Assembly: GCA_016928575.1 (NCBI GenBank)
Contig: JAFGKK010000072.1
Location: 1-40,310 of the forward strand
DNA from: Anaerolineales bacterium
GTDB taxonomy: Bacteria > Chloroflexota > Anaerolineae > Anaerolineales > RBG-16-64-43
Length of the DNA stretch: 40,310 nt
Direction: 5' to 3'
Shown here: positions 25,717 to 34,755 of the stretch, one piece after another
How the letters are laid out: every line of letters starts with the position of its first letter
How positions within the stretch are numbered: position 1 is the stretch's first letter
Notes under the pieces: model-generated
Databases searched by the model: none
What the model was told of the DNA's origin: nothing
Seen by the model: the letters and a program-made list of their open reading frames with translations, nothing else
Made by a program: the position numbers and the translations under genes

Positions 25717-26601
25717 TCACATCTCCTCGGCGTAGTAGACGCCGTTCTCGTAGAGCGCCAAGCCGAGCAGGCCGGATTCGCCGCGCGTGAAGCGCGGATG
25801 CTGCCAGGCGTGGATGTGGTCCTCCGGGTGCGGCATCAGCCCGAGGACGTTGCCCTTCTCGTTGCATACGCCGGCGATATCGGCCAGCGAGCCGTTGGGA
25901 TTGACGGGGTATTCGCCCTTGGCCGGCGAGCCGTCGGGGAGGACGTAGGTGAGCGCGACCATGTCTCGGTCGCGGAGGGCCTTCAGGTCGGCCGCCTTTT
26001 GAAGCAGGAAGCGGCCTTCGCCGTGCGCCACCGGGCAATAGATCAGCTGGTCGAGCTCGTCGGTCCAGACGCACTTCTTGGAGACGGGCTGGAGGTGGAC
26101 CCAGCGGCATTCAAAGCGGCCGCTCTGATTGAAGGTCAGCGTCGCGCGGACCGGTTTGACGCCCTTGCCCCGCGCGGCAGGCTTGGCTTTGGCCTTGGGC
26201 TTGAGCTTGGCTTTGGTTTTGGGTTTGGCTTTCGCCTTCGCCTTGGCTTTGGCGGCGGATTTGACGCCGATCGCTCCGGGCAGGATCCCGCTCTTGACCA
26301 GCGCCTGGAAGCCGTTGCAGATCCCGAGCACGGGCTTGCCGCTTTCGACGAACTCGCGCACCTGGTCGGCGAAGTAGACGTTCATTTCGAGCGCCATCAG
26401 CTTGCCGCCGCCGAGCGCGTCGGCGTAGGAGAATCCGCCGGGGATGACGAGGATCTGGTAGTCGCTCCACTTAACGCCGCCTTCGCGCAGCTGGTTGAGG
26501 TGGACCGTATCGGCCTCGGCGCCGGCTTTTTCCAGCGCGGCCGCGGTTTCGATGTCGCGGTTGATGCCGTTGGCGTGCAGGATCAGGGCTTGGGGTTTCA
26601 T
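25717..26601 (-). CDS. purQ: FGAM synthase glutaminase subunit with a Lys/Ala-rich insert
   Basis: Supplies ammonia from glutamine to the PurL subunit in the fourth purine step. Class I amidotransferase features: VIPGGFSYADALGGGKLMA, GICNGFQALVKSGILPG with nucleophile Cys95, and the His-Glu dyad in GLMPHPEDH near the C-terminus. The 294-residue protein is longer than most PurQ because residues about 113-150, just after ILPGAIG, are a low-complexity run of alternating Lys and Ala/Pro. The normal sequence resumes at LTFNQSGRFECRWVHL. The insert sits where PurQ usually has a short loop carrying a basic residue. It resembles histone-H1-like tails and may be a repeat expansion (DNA units of GGCTTTGG-type on the plus strand at 26180-26260). 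It lies 122 bp after purL. Confidence 0.95.
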   Translation of the reverse strand: MKPQALILHANGINRDIETAAALEKAGAEADTVHLNQLREGGVKWSDYQILVIPGGFSYADALGGGKLMALEMNVYFADQVREFVESGKPVLGICNGFQALVKSGILPGAIGVKSAAKAKAKAKAKPKTKAKLKPKAKAKPAARGKGVKPVRATLTFNQSGRFECRWVHLQPVSKKCVWTDELDQLIYCPVAHGEGRFLLQKAADLKALRDRDMVALTYVLPDGSPAKGEYPVNPNGSLADIAGVCNEKGNVLGLMPHPEDHIHAWQHPRFTRGESGLLGLALYENGVYYAEEM

Positions 26602-26648
26602 GGTGGTTTCTTCACTCCGTTTGAGTATTCACTCCGCGACCATAGGCC

Positions 26649-26723
26649 ATCCCATCCCTCCTCCCCTTATCCCCTCCTTATTACGGGAAGGAAGGAGGAG
26701 GTGCGGGAGGTGGGAAGGGATGG
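26649..26723. repeat. Inverted-repeat element between purL and purQ
   Basis: The gap carries an imperfect inverted repeat: CCATCCCATCCCTCCTCCCC-like text from 26649 on the left and GGAGGTGGGAAGGGATGG on the right, with an inner CCTCCTT/AAGGAGG pair. The outer CCATCCC motif and the C-rich arms relate it to the nested element at 2722-2836. Confidence 0.5.
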
Positions 26724-29600
26724 TTACACTGCCTTCCCCTTCCAGGCTTGCACCAAATCCTCGACTTCAAGCGAGAGCAGGGTTTCGTCGATGGTGGCGA
26801 TTTCGAGCCGTCCGTCCGGGCTGGTGGTTCCAAGGCGGCGGGCGAAATTTCCCATCCCGCCGGTGAAGCAAGTTTCGAACGCCAGGACGTCCTTCGGATT
26901 GACCTCGGCCAGGAAACGGGCGTTGGATTCGCCGAACAGGGCCAGGGTCGGATCGTCGTCGTCGAGGTGGAGGGTCATGCCCATCCGGCCGGCGATGCAC
27001 ATTTCGGCGGCGGCGACGGCCAGCCCGCCCTCGCTGAGATCGTGGCAGGCAAGGACCAGCCCCTTTTGCATCGCCTTGTGCAGGCACCGATACAGCGCCG
27101 GGGCGTGGTCCGGCAGGGCGGGCGCGACTTCGTTCTCCCCGCCGCCGTAGAGTAGGGCGAAGTGGCTGCCGGCCATCTCGTCGCGCGTCTCGCCGATCAG
27201 GTAAACGGTGCTGTCGGGCTCCTTGAGGTCCATGGTGACGGCGGCGAGCACGTCGTCGATGATGCCGGCCCCGGAAATCAGCAGGGAGGGCGGGATGGCG
27301 TGCTTGCGGCCGTCGGAGCCGACGTATTCGTTATTGAGCGAATCCTTGCCGGAGATGAAGGGCAGGCCGAACGTCACGGCGGCGTCGTAACAGCCGCGGC
27401 AGGCGGCGACGAGCGCGCCGAGCACCTCGGGGCGCAGCGGGTCGCCGAAGCAGAAGTTATCCAGCAGGCCGATCCGCTCCGGATCGGCGCCGACGGCGAC
27501 CGCGTTGCGCACGGCCTCGTCGACCGCGCTCACGGCCATGCGGTACGGATCGACTTTGCCGATCTCGGGATTGAACCCGCAGGAAAGCACGAGGCCGCGC
27601 GGGCCGGAGGTACCGGTGGGGACGAGCACGACCGCATCGGACGGGCCGTCGTTTTCCACTCCGGTGAGCGGCTTGACCGATGTGCCGGCCTGGACTTCGT
27701 GGTCGTAGACGCGGACGGTCTCGGCTTTGGTGGCGATGTTGGGGTGGGCGAGGAGCTCAAGCAGGGCTTGGTTGTTGTCGATCCGCGGGTGCGGCGGTGC
27801 GCCGGGGGCCGTTTTCTCCGGCGGCTTGGGCAGGACGGCCTTGAGTTCCCTCAGGGGCTGGCCCTCGTGCAGGAATTTGTTGTCCAGGTCCAGCACGGTG
27901 AGGCCGTTGTAGCGGACGATCGTGCGTCCTTCCTTGGTGAAGCGGCCGATGTCGGTGAAGGAGACGTCGAAAATTTTGCAGATGATTTGCAGTTCGGCGA
28001 TCTTTTCGGTGGGGACGGCCAGGACCATGCGCTCCTGCGCCTCCGAAAGCCAGATCTCCCACGGGGCCAGGCCGGCGTATTTGAGCGGGACTTCGCGCAA
28101 TTCCACGTCGCAGCCGATCCGGGCGCCCATTTCGCCGACGGCCGAGGAGAGGCCGCCCGCGCCGCAGTCGGTGACGGCGTGGTAGAGGCCCTTGTTGCGG
28201 GCGCGGACGAGGACTTCGATCAGCCCCTTTTCGGTGATCGGGTCGCCGATCTGGACCGAGGCGCCCGAGACCTCGCCGGTCTTGGCGTCCATGGTCATCG
28301 AAGAAAAGGTGGCGCCGCGCAGGCCGTCGCGCCCGGTTTTTCCGCCGAGCAGGATGACGTGGTCGGCGGGCTTGGGGTTGCGGGTGTGCTTGCCCTTGGG
28401 GGCGATGCCGACGCAGCCGCAATAGACGAGCGGATTGGCGGTGTAGGCTTCGTCGTACCAGATCGCGCCGGAGACGGTGGGGATGCCGATCTTGTTGCCG
28501 TAGTCCTCGATCCCGGCCACCACCCCGGAGCGGATCCGCCGCGGATGGAGGACGCCCTCGGGCAGTTTTTCGGGATCGGCGTCGGCGGGGCCGAAGCACA
28601 GCACGTCGGTGGAGGCGATCGGCTTGGCCGAGACTCCGAGCACGTCGCGGATCACTCCGCCGGTGCCGGTGTTGGCGCCGCCGAACGGCTCGATGGCCGA
28701 GGGGTGGTTGTGGGTTTCGACCTTGAAGGAGATCTCGTTGCCGGAGTCGAAATCGATGATCCCGGCGTTGTCGACGAAGGCCGAGCGGACCCATCCGGCG
28801 CGGGCCTTCTCGGTGGCGGCGCGGATGTAGGTGTCGAGCAGGCCTTCGATCATCTCTTCTTCGCCGGCGACGGCGATATCGGCCTTGAAGGTCTTGTGGC
28901 CGCAGTGCTCGCTCCAGGTTTGGGCGATCATTTCGAATTCGACGTCGGTCGGATCGCGGTCTTCCTGCCGGAAGTACTCGCGGATCGCGCGCAGTTCCTC
29001 GAGGTCGAGGGCGGATAGGCGGGCGGCGTTGAGCTTGGCCAGCCCCCGGTCATCGAGGCTGCGGATCGGCAGGCGCTCCACCTGCCCGGAGGATTCGGCC
29101 GGGTGGGGGAAGACCGGTTCGATCTGCCCGAGGACGAAGCGCTGGATGACATCGTTGGCGAGCAGGCGTTTGGCGAGGGTGGCGCGCTGTTTCGCATTCA
29201 GCGCGCCGCGGATGACGTAGCGCGTTCCGGTTGCGGCGCGCGCCACCCCCTTCACTCCGAGCATGCGGGCGCAGCGGACGATCTCTTCGGCCACCGGATC
29301 GGTGACGCCGGGGCGCAAGGCGACCTCGACGACGAAGGCCCCGGAGGGGGTTTTGGAGGGCTTGTCGCGCCAGGCGCCGGTCTGGACCAGCGGATCGGTG
29401 AGCAGGCGGGAGCGCAAGGTTTCGCGTTCGGCGGCGGTCAGTTTGCCTTCGAGGAAATAAAGCAGTTCGCGTTCGATTTTGCGGACGGCCTTGAGGCCGA
29501 GGGCGTGGGCGTCGCTGAGCAGCCCCTCGGCGGCCGGATCGCTTTTGAGGGTGGTGCGGACGACCAGGGTGTGGACGGGCAGGATGGAATCGGTCTTCAC
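26724..29600 (-). CDS. purL: FGAM synthase, PurS-PurS-PurL fusion
   Basis: Converts FGAR to FGAM with ammonia from PurQ. It has 958 residues from a GTG at 29600, preceded by GGGAGA with 7 nt spacing; an ATG nine codons upstream (29627) is possible. The first about 165 residues hold two PurS-like units (HTLVVRTTLKSDPAAEGLL and FVVEVALRPGVTDPVAEEI), explaining why no purS gene is present. The catalytic part follows: TWSEHCGHKTF, SFKVETHNHPSAIEPFGGANTGTGGVIRD, GGKTGRDGLRGATFSS, TDCGAGGLSSAVGEMG, PFISGKDSLNNEY and ACHDLSEGGLAVAAAEM. The glutaminase is encoded separately by purQ just downstream, so this is a two-gene FGAM synthase of PurSL plus PurQ. Confidence 0.95.
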   Translation of the reverse strand: MKTDSILPVHTLVVRTTLKSDPAAEGLLSDAHALGLKAVRKIERELLYFLEGKLTAAERETLRSRLLTDPLVQTGAWRDKPSKTPSGAFVVEVALRPGVTDPVAEEIVRCARMLGVKGVARAATGTRYVIRGALNAKQRATLAKRLLANDVIQRFVLGQIEPVFPHPAESSGQVERLPIRSLDDRGLAKLNAARLSALDLEELRAIREYFRQEDRDPTDVEFEMIAQTWSEHCGHKTFKADIAVAGEEEMIEGLLDTYIRAATEKARAGWVRSAFVDNAGIIDFDSGNEISFKVETHNHPSAIEPFGGANTGTGGVIRDVLGVSAKPIASTDVLCFGPADADPEKLPEGVLHPRRIRSGVVAGIEDYGNKIGIPTVSGAIWYDEAYTANPLVYCGCVGIAPKGKHTRNPKPADHVILLGGKTGRDGLRGATFSSMTMDAKTGEVSGASVQIGDPITEKGLIEVLVRARNKGLYHAVTDCGAGGLSSAVGEMGARIGCDVELREVPLKYAGLAPWEIWLSEAQERMVLAVPTEKIAELQIICKIFDVSFTDIGRFTKEGRTIVRYNGLTVLDLDNKFLHEGQPLRELKAVLPKPPEKTAPGAPPHPRIDNNQALLELLAHPNIATKAETVRVYDHEVQAGTSVKPLTGVENDGPSDAVVLVPTGTSGPRGLVLSCGFNPEIGKVDPYRMAVSAVDEAVRNAVAVGADPERIGLLDNFCFGDPLRPEVLGALVAACRGCYDAAVTFGLPFISGKDSLNNEYVGSDGRKHAIPPSLLISGAGIIDDVLAAVTMDLKEPDSTVYLIGETRDEMAGSHFALLYGGGENEVAPALPDHAPALYRCLHKAMQKGLVLACHDLSEGGLAVAAAEMCIAGRMGMTLHLDDDDPTLALFGESNARFLAEVNPKDVLAFETCFTGGMGNFARRLGTTSPDGRLEIATIDETLLSLEVEDLVQAWKGKAV

Positions 29601-30514
29601 GATGGGATCTCCCGGTGGGCCGCCCACCGGGCGGCCAGGATGTGGCTGCTTGTATTAAAAAGGAAGACGGTCAGAGACCGACGTGGTCTTCAAGACCGCG
29701 TCGGTCTACGGCACCGCGCCGGTCTGGAAAACGGCATCGTTCGCGCCGGATTATATCGGGAAAGGGCGGGGGGCGTCAATTAACGGTGGATGGTGGATCT
29801 TTTCCGCCGGCAATGCCTACGGATTGCTTCGTCCTTTCCTCCTGGATCTTGATTCCGGGAAGGATACTTCCGGCGTCCGGCGGGCGGGGAAGCGGCCAAA
29901 TCCCTTCAGACTTGTGCGCACTCCGTCTTCCAGCCCGCCCACGCCGCCGTTCGAAGCGGGGCGCTGTGCGGGTAGCGGAAAACGGCCGGTCGAATCCGTG
30001 CCGGCAAACCGGTCAAGCGGGTTGGGATCCTCGATCGCCTTTTTCCGCCCTGCCGGGGAGTGAAGCCGCGATGTGCAAGGCGGTCCTTGAATTCATTTTC
30101 CCGGTGGCAAGCGAAGGCTGCCCGGCGGCCGGATTCGCACCGGCCGGTCCGACCCGCCTGTACGAAAAGCGGCGCGAAGAGAATCTTCTGCCGGCCTTGG
30201 AGGGGGGATTGCGGGGCCGATGATTCGCATCCGGATTCCCTTCGAGGACAGACGGCGCCGGCGGCGCTCGTGTTTGCCGGGTTGGAAGGGCTGCGGTGCG
30301 GACTCGACCGCTGAGGCGCGGAGGCGGCGGAGACCCCGCGTTCGGCAAGACAAGCGCGGCTTCCTGAGGGCGACGAACTCCGGGTTGAAATTCCGCCGGT
30401 TTTTAAACGCGGGATATTATAATGAAAGGCATCGCGAAAGGGCGGCCCACGGTCGGAATGCAAGCCGCTGGGTCGTCCTTTTTCCATTCCATCCGGGCGG
30501 AAAGGCGGGTCATT
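29601..30514. other. Gene-free 914 bp region
   Basis: Long open frames here look like chance frames in GC-rich DNA: they overlap on both strands, have biased Arg/Pro/Ser content and no family motif. Structures seen: GGCCGCCC/GGGCGGCC around 29617-29635, and arms 29675-29690 and 29692-29707 that match in 15 of 16 positions with a 1 nt loop (AGACCGACG core), echoed by CGGTCTACGG and CGGTCTGG just after. This area separates the minus-strand purL from the plus-strand esterase, so both promoters should be in it. Confidence 0.45.
30418..30423 (+). promoter_or_regulatory. Possible -10 element before the esterase
   Basis: A perfect TATAAT at 30418-30423 overlaps the first ATG in the esterase frame (30422). 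If used, transcription would begin around 30430, which rules out that ATG and supports the GTG at 30515. The nearest -35-like TTGAAA (30385-30390) is 27 bp away, too far, so this is weak. Confidence 0.3.
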
Positions 30515-31330
30515 GTGAACGATCGAATCCTGGAGAAACCGATACCCCTCCTCGGCGGACGGAGATCCCGGCCGGAAGCCGACATGCCAAAAGAACGGCG
30601 CGGGTCGTTGTGGGGAAGCAGGATCATCCGCAATGTATCCATGCCGTCGCTCCTCCCGTACGTTCCCAGGAAGCCGAACGGCACGGCCGTGATCGTCGTC
30701 CCGGGCGGCGTGTTCCAGTTTCTGGCGATCCAAAAAGAAGGGACCGAGGTGGCCGAATGGTTGAACGCCCTCGGGATCACCGCTTTCGTTCTCAAATACC
30801 GGCTGGCCCCCACGCCGGCGGACGATGCGGAATTCCGGGCCGCCTTTGAAGCGTCGAATTTCGACATCCGCGGAATCGCCGGGTACATCCGCCAAGCGGT
30901 CGAGGATGGAATTGAATCGCTGCGGGCCGTCCGGCGGATTTCCAGGAGGTATCGAATCCGCAAAGGGCGGATCGGGATGATCGGCTTTTCCGCCGGGGCG
31001 CTGATTGCCGTCAACGGCGCATTGAAATCCGCGCCCAAGCCCCGTCCGGACTTTCTTGCGGCCATCTACGGGGCGCCGATCCGGGCGGTGAAAGCGACCA
31101 AACAGGCTCCCCCGCTGTTCATGGCGTTCGCCGACGACGACGCATTGGTGGCGGACAACTGCCCGGCGCTGTATCAGGCTTGGAAGAAAGCCGGCCGGCC
31201 GGTGGAAATCCACGCCTATGCCAAGGGAGGCCACGGCTTCGGGATGGCGAAACAAAAACAGCCGAGCAGCCAGTGGCCGGCAAGCTTCGAAATTTGGCTC
31301 AGGGGTGGGGGGTTCCTTCCGCAAAAATAA
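30515..31330 (+). CDS. Alpha/beta hydrolase, acetylxylan esterase-like (BD-FAE type)
   Basis: A 271-residue predicted esterase of the BD-FAE/xylan esterase-like alpha/beta hydrolases. No signal peptide is evident with this start. The order of motifs fits: IIRNVSMPSLLPY, then VIVVPGGVFQFLA (oxyanion region, PGG), GITAFVLKYRLAP, GMIGFSAGAL with nucleophile Ser159, FADDDALV with the likely acid Asp, and AKGGHGFG with His240. The GTG at 30515 is favoured because upstream codons give low-complexity Arg-rich sequence and overlap a TATAAT; the ATG at 30422 (302 residues) is the alternative. Substrate probably an acetylated plant polysaccharide fragment or other small ester. Confidence 0.8.
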   Translation: MNDRILEKPIPLLGGRRSRPEADMPKERRGSLWGSRIIRNVSMPSLLPYVPRKPNGTAVIVVPGGVFQFLAIQKEGTEVAEWLNALGITAFVLKYRLAPTPADDAEFRAAFEASNFDIRGIAGYIRQAVEDGIESLRAVRRISRRYRIRKGRIGMIGFSAGALIAVNGALKSAPKPRPDFLAAIYGAPIRAVKATKQAPPLFMAFADDDALVADNCPALYQAWKKAGRPVEIHAYAKGGHGFGMAKQKQPSSQWPASFEIWLRGGGFLPQK

Positions 31331-31551
31331 CGCCCGGTTACACGGTCCGGCCGAATTCGGAAACCCGGATCGGAGGATTTTTCCCGGAGACAAAGGGCTT
31401 GGCCGGGATTTTTCGTTGGGATGCGCTTCGGCGCCTGATGTATACTGGGCCGCAACCGCGGCGAGGCTGTTTGCTCGCCGATCGGTATCCTGCGGCGGTG
31501 CGGACCTTCCGCGGATTTGGACCGATCATCGGCTCTCTGTGAGGGAATCCG

Positions 31552-31740
31552 ATGGCTGCTGAGAACAACCATCCGAAGAAATCCTTTGCGCCGTTCCATT
31601 TCGAAACAAGCGATGAGGAATTTATGGAAGCGGCTGAAAATTCCGGAAACACCGATGGGCGTCCGCAAGGGGAAAACCGCCTGGGCGGGGAGATCAAAAT
31701 GAAAACCCTGAAAGCGGTCGGAAGAATCCACGCCGAATAG
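31552..31740 (+). CDS. Small hypothetical protein
   Basis: Predicted 62-residue hydrophilic protein, with a GAGGGA-like ribosome binding site before the ATG at 31552. Composition (Glu, Asn, Gly, Lys rich; no hydrophobic stretch) suggests a soluble or disordered peptide. No family is recognised and a chance frame is possible. It lies between the esterase and a repeat-rich gap, in the same direction as its neighbours. Confidence 0.3.
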   Translation: MAAENNHPKKSFAPFHFETSDEEFMEAAENSGNTDGRPQGENRLGGEIKMKTLKAVGRIHAE

Positions 31741-32203
31741 GAGGGGGAGCCGGCTGACGCAGGGGAATCCGCTGCAGCTGACGGCGGCCGCCCGCGTTTA
31801 CTGCCCCCGTGCGCGATGCCCCGCGCAGAAGCGCCCCAGCATCCGCGCCGCAGACCGTCCGATTTGCCCTAAGGCCAGCCTATCCCGTTCGAACCCGTTG
31901 CCGCGCAGCCGGCCGGAAGGCGGATCGAGCCTGCGGAAATAAGGGGAATTTCCCGCGCACGAAAACGCTGGAAACAATGAATGACCGCGCAGCTTGCTGC
32001 GCGGTATCAACGCCCCGCCCCGGCTTCGCCGGGCGAGGCCGGGGCGCACAAATGCGAAGAACTGCGCGGCAAGCCCCCCGTTGCGTAATCGCGCAGGTGT
32101 AAATTTCAAACCGAACCTGCGCACTCCGCGGGGGCTGGCGCGGGGTATTTATCATCCCGCGGGAGCGGGATTAACAACTCTTGGTTTGAAAGGTGCGCGA
32201 ACT
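31741..32203. repeat. GC-rich hairpin repeats in gene-free gap
   Basis: No gene is supported. A perfect 10 bp stem ACCGCGCAGC/GCTGCGCGGT lies at 31984-32005 with a 2 nt loop. It is followed by a GC-rich inverted repeat at about 32012-32046 built of CCCCGGC and GCCGGGG around CTTCGCC. Similar CGAGGCCGGGG text occurs at about 10675-10685, so this appears to be another dispersed repeat family. Confidence 0.45.
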
Positions 32204-33373
32204 ATGAACTGGAGAATCGTCATACCGCTGCTTCTGATCGGATTGATTGTCGCCGGCATTCTGTTTGCGGCAGGGCGGCTGAAAGCGCCGCAATTCGCCG
32301 ACGAAAGCCGGGAACTCGACGCCGTCGTGGCCGCCCAAGTGCAAAGCGGCGCGCAAATCCGGAGCTGCGCCCTGGCGGTGATGAAGGGCGACGGATCGTT
32401 CGCCTGGGCCGGCGCGGCGGGGACGGCCAATGCGGCCGGCGGGGTTCCGATGACCGCGGACACGCCCGTCTTTATGGCCAGCGTCACCAAGCTGTTCACG
32501 GCGGCGGCCGTCATGCGCCTGTATGAGAAAGGCGAACTGGCTTTGGACGATCCGATGGCGGAGTATCTTCCCGAGGATCTCATCCGCGGGATTCACGTTT
32601 ACCAAGGGAAAGATTATTCCGGTGAAATAACCGTGGCGCAGTTGTTGGCGCAGACGTCGGGGATCGCGGATTACTACGATGGAAAAGGAGCCGACGGCTT
32701 CAGCATGTACGAGATGTTCCTGGCGGACCCGGAGCGGATCTGGACCGTCGAGGAGACGATCGCCCGGGCGCGGGACGAATTGAAGCCGGATTTCGCGCCC
32801 GGGACGGCGGCTTCTTATTCCGACACCAACTACCAACTGCTCGGCAAGATCATCGAGGCCGTGACGGGCAAGCCGCTGGCGGATGTGTTCGACGAATACT
32901 TCTTCCGGCCGCTCGAAATGGGGCACACCTGGCTGGCAGCCTATTCCGAACCCCGGGACGCCTCGGCCGCGCCGGCGGACGTATTCGCCGGCGACGAGGA
33001 CGTCACCCAAGTCCGCACCAACGGTTCCTACTGGGCCGACGGGGGCGTCGTTTCCACCGTAAAGGATTCCATTTTGTTCCTTAAAGCGCTTCGGGAAGGG
33101 CGGATCCTCCGGAGCGACACGCTGGAATCCATGCACGATTGGCGGCCGCTGAGAAACCTCCCGTTTAAATATGGATTCGGGACCATGTACCTTGAGATGT
33201 CGTCCGTGATGGGCTTAAACGCACCGCCGGTGTGGGGGCACTCGGGCTCCAACGGATCCTTCCTCTATTATTCCGAAGAGCTGGACCTGTATGTGGCGGG
33301 AACCATCAATCAGACGGAGGACAGAATGACGCCGTTTATGCTGATGGCGGATGCGATGCAGGCGATGGGCTGA
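32204..33373 (+). CDS. Membrane-anchored serine hydrolase of the beta-lactamase/DD-peptidase fold
   Basis: A 389-residue protein with one N-terminal membrane helix (residues about 5-23) and an exported domain of the class C beta-lactamase/D-alanyl-D-alanine carboxypeptidase superfamily. Catalytic motifs: S93-V-T-K96 (SxxK), Y205-S-D-T-N (the YxN-like element in YSDTNYQLLGKI), and H346-S-G (third motif in VWGHSGSNG). This group includes peptidases, esterases and peptide hydrolases more often than true beta-lactamases, so the substrate is open. The ATG at 32204 was chosen because it starts the hydrophobic anchor; upstream sequence is repeat DNA. It precedes the class D beta-lactamase by 128 bp on the same strand. 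Confidence 0.88.
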   Translation: MNWRIVIPLLLIGLIVAGILFAAGRLKAPQFADESRELDAVVAAQVQSGAQIRSCALAVMKGDGSFAWAGAAGTANAAGGVPMTADTPVFMASVTKLFTAAAVMRLYEKGELALDDPMAEYLPEDLIRGIHVYQGKDYSGEITVAQLLAQTSGIADYYDGKGADGFSMYEMFLADPERIWTVEETIARARDELKPDFAPGTAASYSDTNYQLLGKIIEAVTGKPLADVFDEYFFRPLEMGHTWLAAYSEPRDASAAPADVFAGDEDVTQVRTNGSYWADGGVVSTVKDSILFLKALREGRILRSDTLESMHDWRPLRNLPFKYGFGTMYLEMSSVMGLNAPPVWGHSGSNGSFLYYSEELDLYVAGTINQTEDRMTPFMLMADAMQAMG

Positions 33374-33501
33374 CCGGAACCGGCGCCTTTGGGGCTGATG
33401 AGGAAGCGGAAGCCCGCCGTTTTTTTTCCCCGAGGCTTGTTCCGCCAGCTTCTCGTTGCGCGCCCGGAAGGTAAAAACCGTCTTTTTGGAGAGGAGTGGC
33501 G

Positions 33502-34371
33502 GTGCGGAAAAACACCACAGGGATTTGGTTTGGAACAATTATTCTGTTTTCGATGATTACCAGATGCTCCCAATTGCCATCCGCTGAAAATTCAACGACA
33601 AGCCGGGAAACGGAAAAAACCGCCGCGGAAACGTCCACTCCGATCCGTGAAGAGAAGCCGGAACTTGGAAGGTTTTTTCAGGGCAATGCCGGCGCATTCG
33701 TGCTCTTCGACGGAAGCGAGAATCAATACATCCAGATCGACCCCGAGCGATGCGCTGAAAGGTTCCTCCCGGCTTCCACGTTTAAGATCATGAATGCGTT
33801 GATCGGCCTTGAAACCGGCGTTATCCCGGATGAGGATTATGTCATTCAGTGGGACGGCACACAATATGGAATCCCCTCGTGGAATCAAAACCATTCGCTG
33901 AAAACCGCGATGCAGAATTCCGTGGTCTGGTATTTTCAGGAACTGGCCCGACGGGTCGGGGGGGAGCGAATGGCCGATTACGTGAATCTGGCCGAGTACG
34001 GGAATAAGGATATTTCCGGACAAATAGACGCCTTTTGGCTCGAAGGCGGTCTGCGGATATCCGCAGACGAACAAGTGGAATTTTTAAAACGGCTTTATTT
34101 TGAGGATCTTCCCTTTTCGGGGCGAACGATGGAAATTGTGAAAGACATTCTTGTCTTGGAAACCGATCCGCGTTTCACCTTAAGCGGGAAAACGGGTTCG
34201 GCTCAAAGAACAACCCCGCACATAGGCTGGTTTGTGGGTTATGTGGAAGCCAACCATAACGAATATTTCTTCGCAACGAATTTTGAAAGTTCAGATCCAA
34301 ACGGGATGGCGAACGGCGAATCGGCGAAAAAGATGACGTGGAACATATTGGATTATCTGGGTGTTTTTTAA
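33502..34371 (+). CDS. Class D (OXA-like) beta-lactamase
   Basis: Predicted penicillin-hydrolysing serine enzyme of the OXA class, 289 residues. All class D signatures are present: LPASTFKIMNALIGLE with Ser92 and carboxylatable Lys95, S140-V-V, Y166-G-N, and K230-T-G in LSGKTGSAQ, followed by IGWFVGYVE. The N-terminus has a hydrophobic export segment (residues about 7-20) ending near Cys22; the preceding ITR is not a normal lipobox. A GTG at 33502 lies 5 nt after AGGAG; the GTG at 33496 is too close to it. The gene lies outside the integron and has no attC, so it is a resident gene. Base composition is somewhat more AT-rich than its neighbours. Confidence 0.92.
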   Translation: MRKNTTGIWFGTIILFSMITRCSQLPSAENSTTSRETEKTAAETSTPIREEKPELGRFFQGNAGAFVLFDGSENQYIQIDPERCAERFLPASTFKIMNALIGLETGVIPDEDYVIQWDGTQYGIPSWNQNHSLKTAMQNSVVWYFQELARRVGGERMADYVNLAEYGNKDISGQIDAFWLEGGLRISADEQVEFLKRLYFEDLPFSGRTMEIVKDILVLETDPRFTLSGKTGSAQRTTPHIGWFVGYVEANHNEYFFATNFESSDPNGMANGESAKKMTWNILDYLGVF

Positions 34372-34755
34372 TGGGATGGATCGATTAACTCCCAGCCGGC
34401 AGGTGACGACTTCCCCGGTCCGGTGTTTGAATCGGTCTGTCCTTCGGGGAAAATGCAAATCCACTTGACCCGATTCTGGACGACCGGCGACAAGGCTCAA
34501 TGCCGGTATGCCGGCGCGATACTTGCCGCCGCGCGCGCACGCTCGACCCATTCCGCAGGGTCCGCGCCAATCCTCCCCGCGAATTCCGGTCTTCCGTCGT
34601 ACCGCTTCCGCCGCAAAACCGGCGCGGAAGGATCGTACGGATATCGTACGCCGTTTGGCGGCATCCCATCGCGGAAAGGTCTCCTGCCTTCGGTACAATC
34701 CAGGTCTTGTTTTCGGGACGCGCGCCGTATGCGATCCGGCGCCCCCGGAGGAGGA
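34372..34755. other. Gene-free gap
   Basis: No gene, RNA or clear hairpin is seen in this 384 bp stretch. A TACAAT at 34692-34697 about 60 bp before the L,D-transpeptidase start could be a -10 element but has no recognisable -35 partner. Confidence 0.4.

Noticed and set aside
25414-27150. Long plus-strand open frame over purQ and the end of purL
   Set aside because: It lies opposite two well supported purine genes and crosses the palindromes between them; antisense shadow.
29615-30223. Possible 202-codon gene between purL and the esterase
   Set aside because: Arg/Pro/Ser-biased translation without motifs, competing frames on the other strand and no credible ribosome binding site.
30422-30514. 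Upstream ATG extension of the esterase
   Set aside because: The ATG overlaps a TATAAT, has no ribosome binding site, and the added residues do not resemble the family; kept only as an alternative start.
33502-34371. Class D beta-lactamase as an integron cassette
   Set aside because: It lies beyond the 3' end of intI on the side away from attI and has no GCCCAAC/GTTGGGC-bounded site after it.
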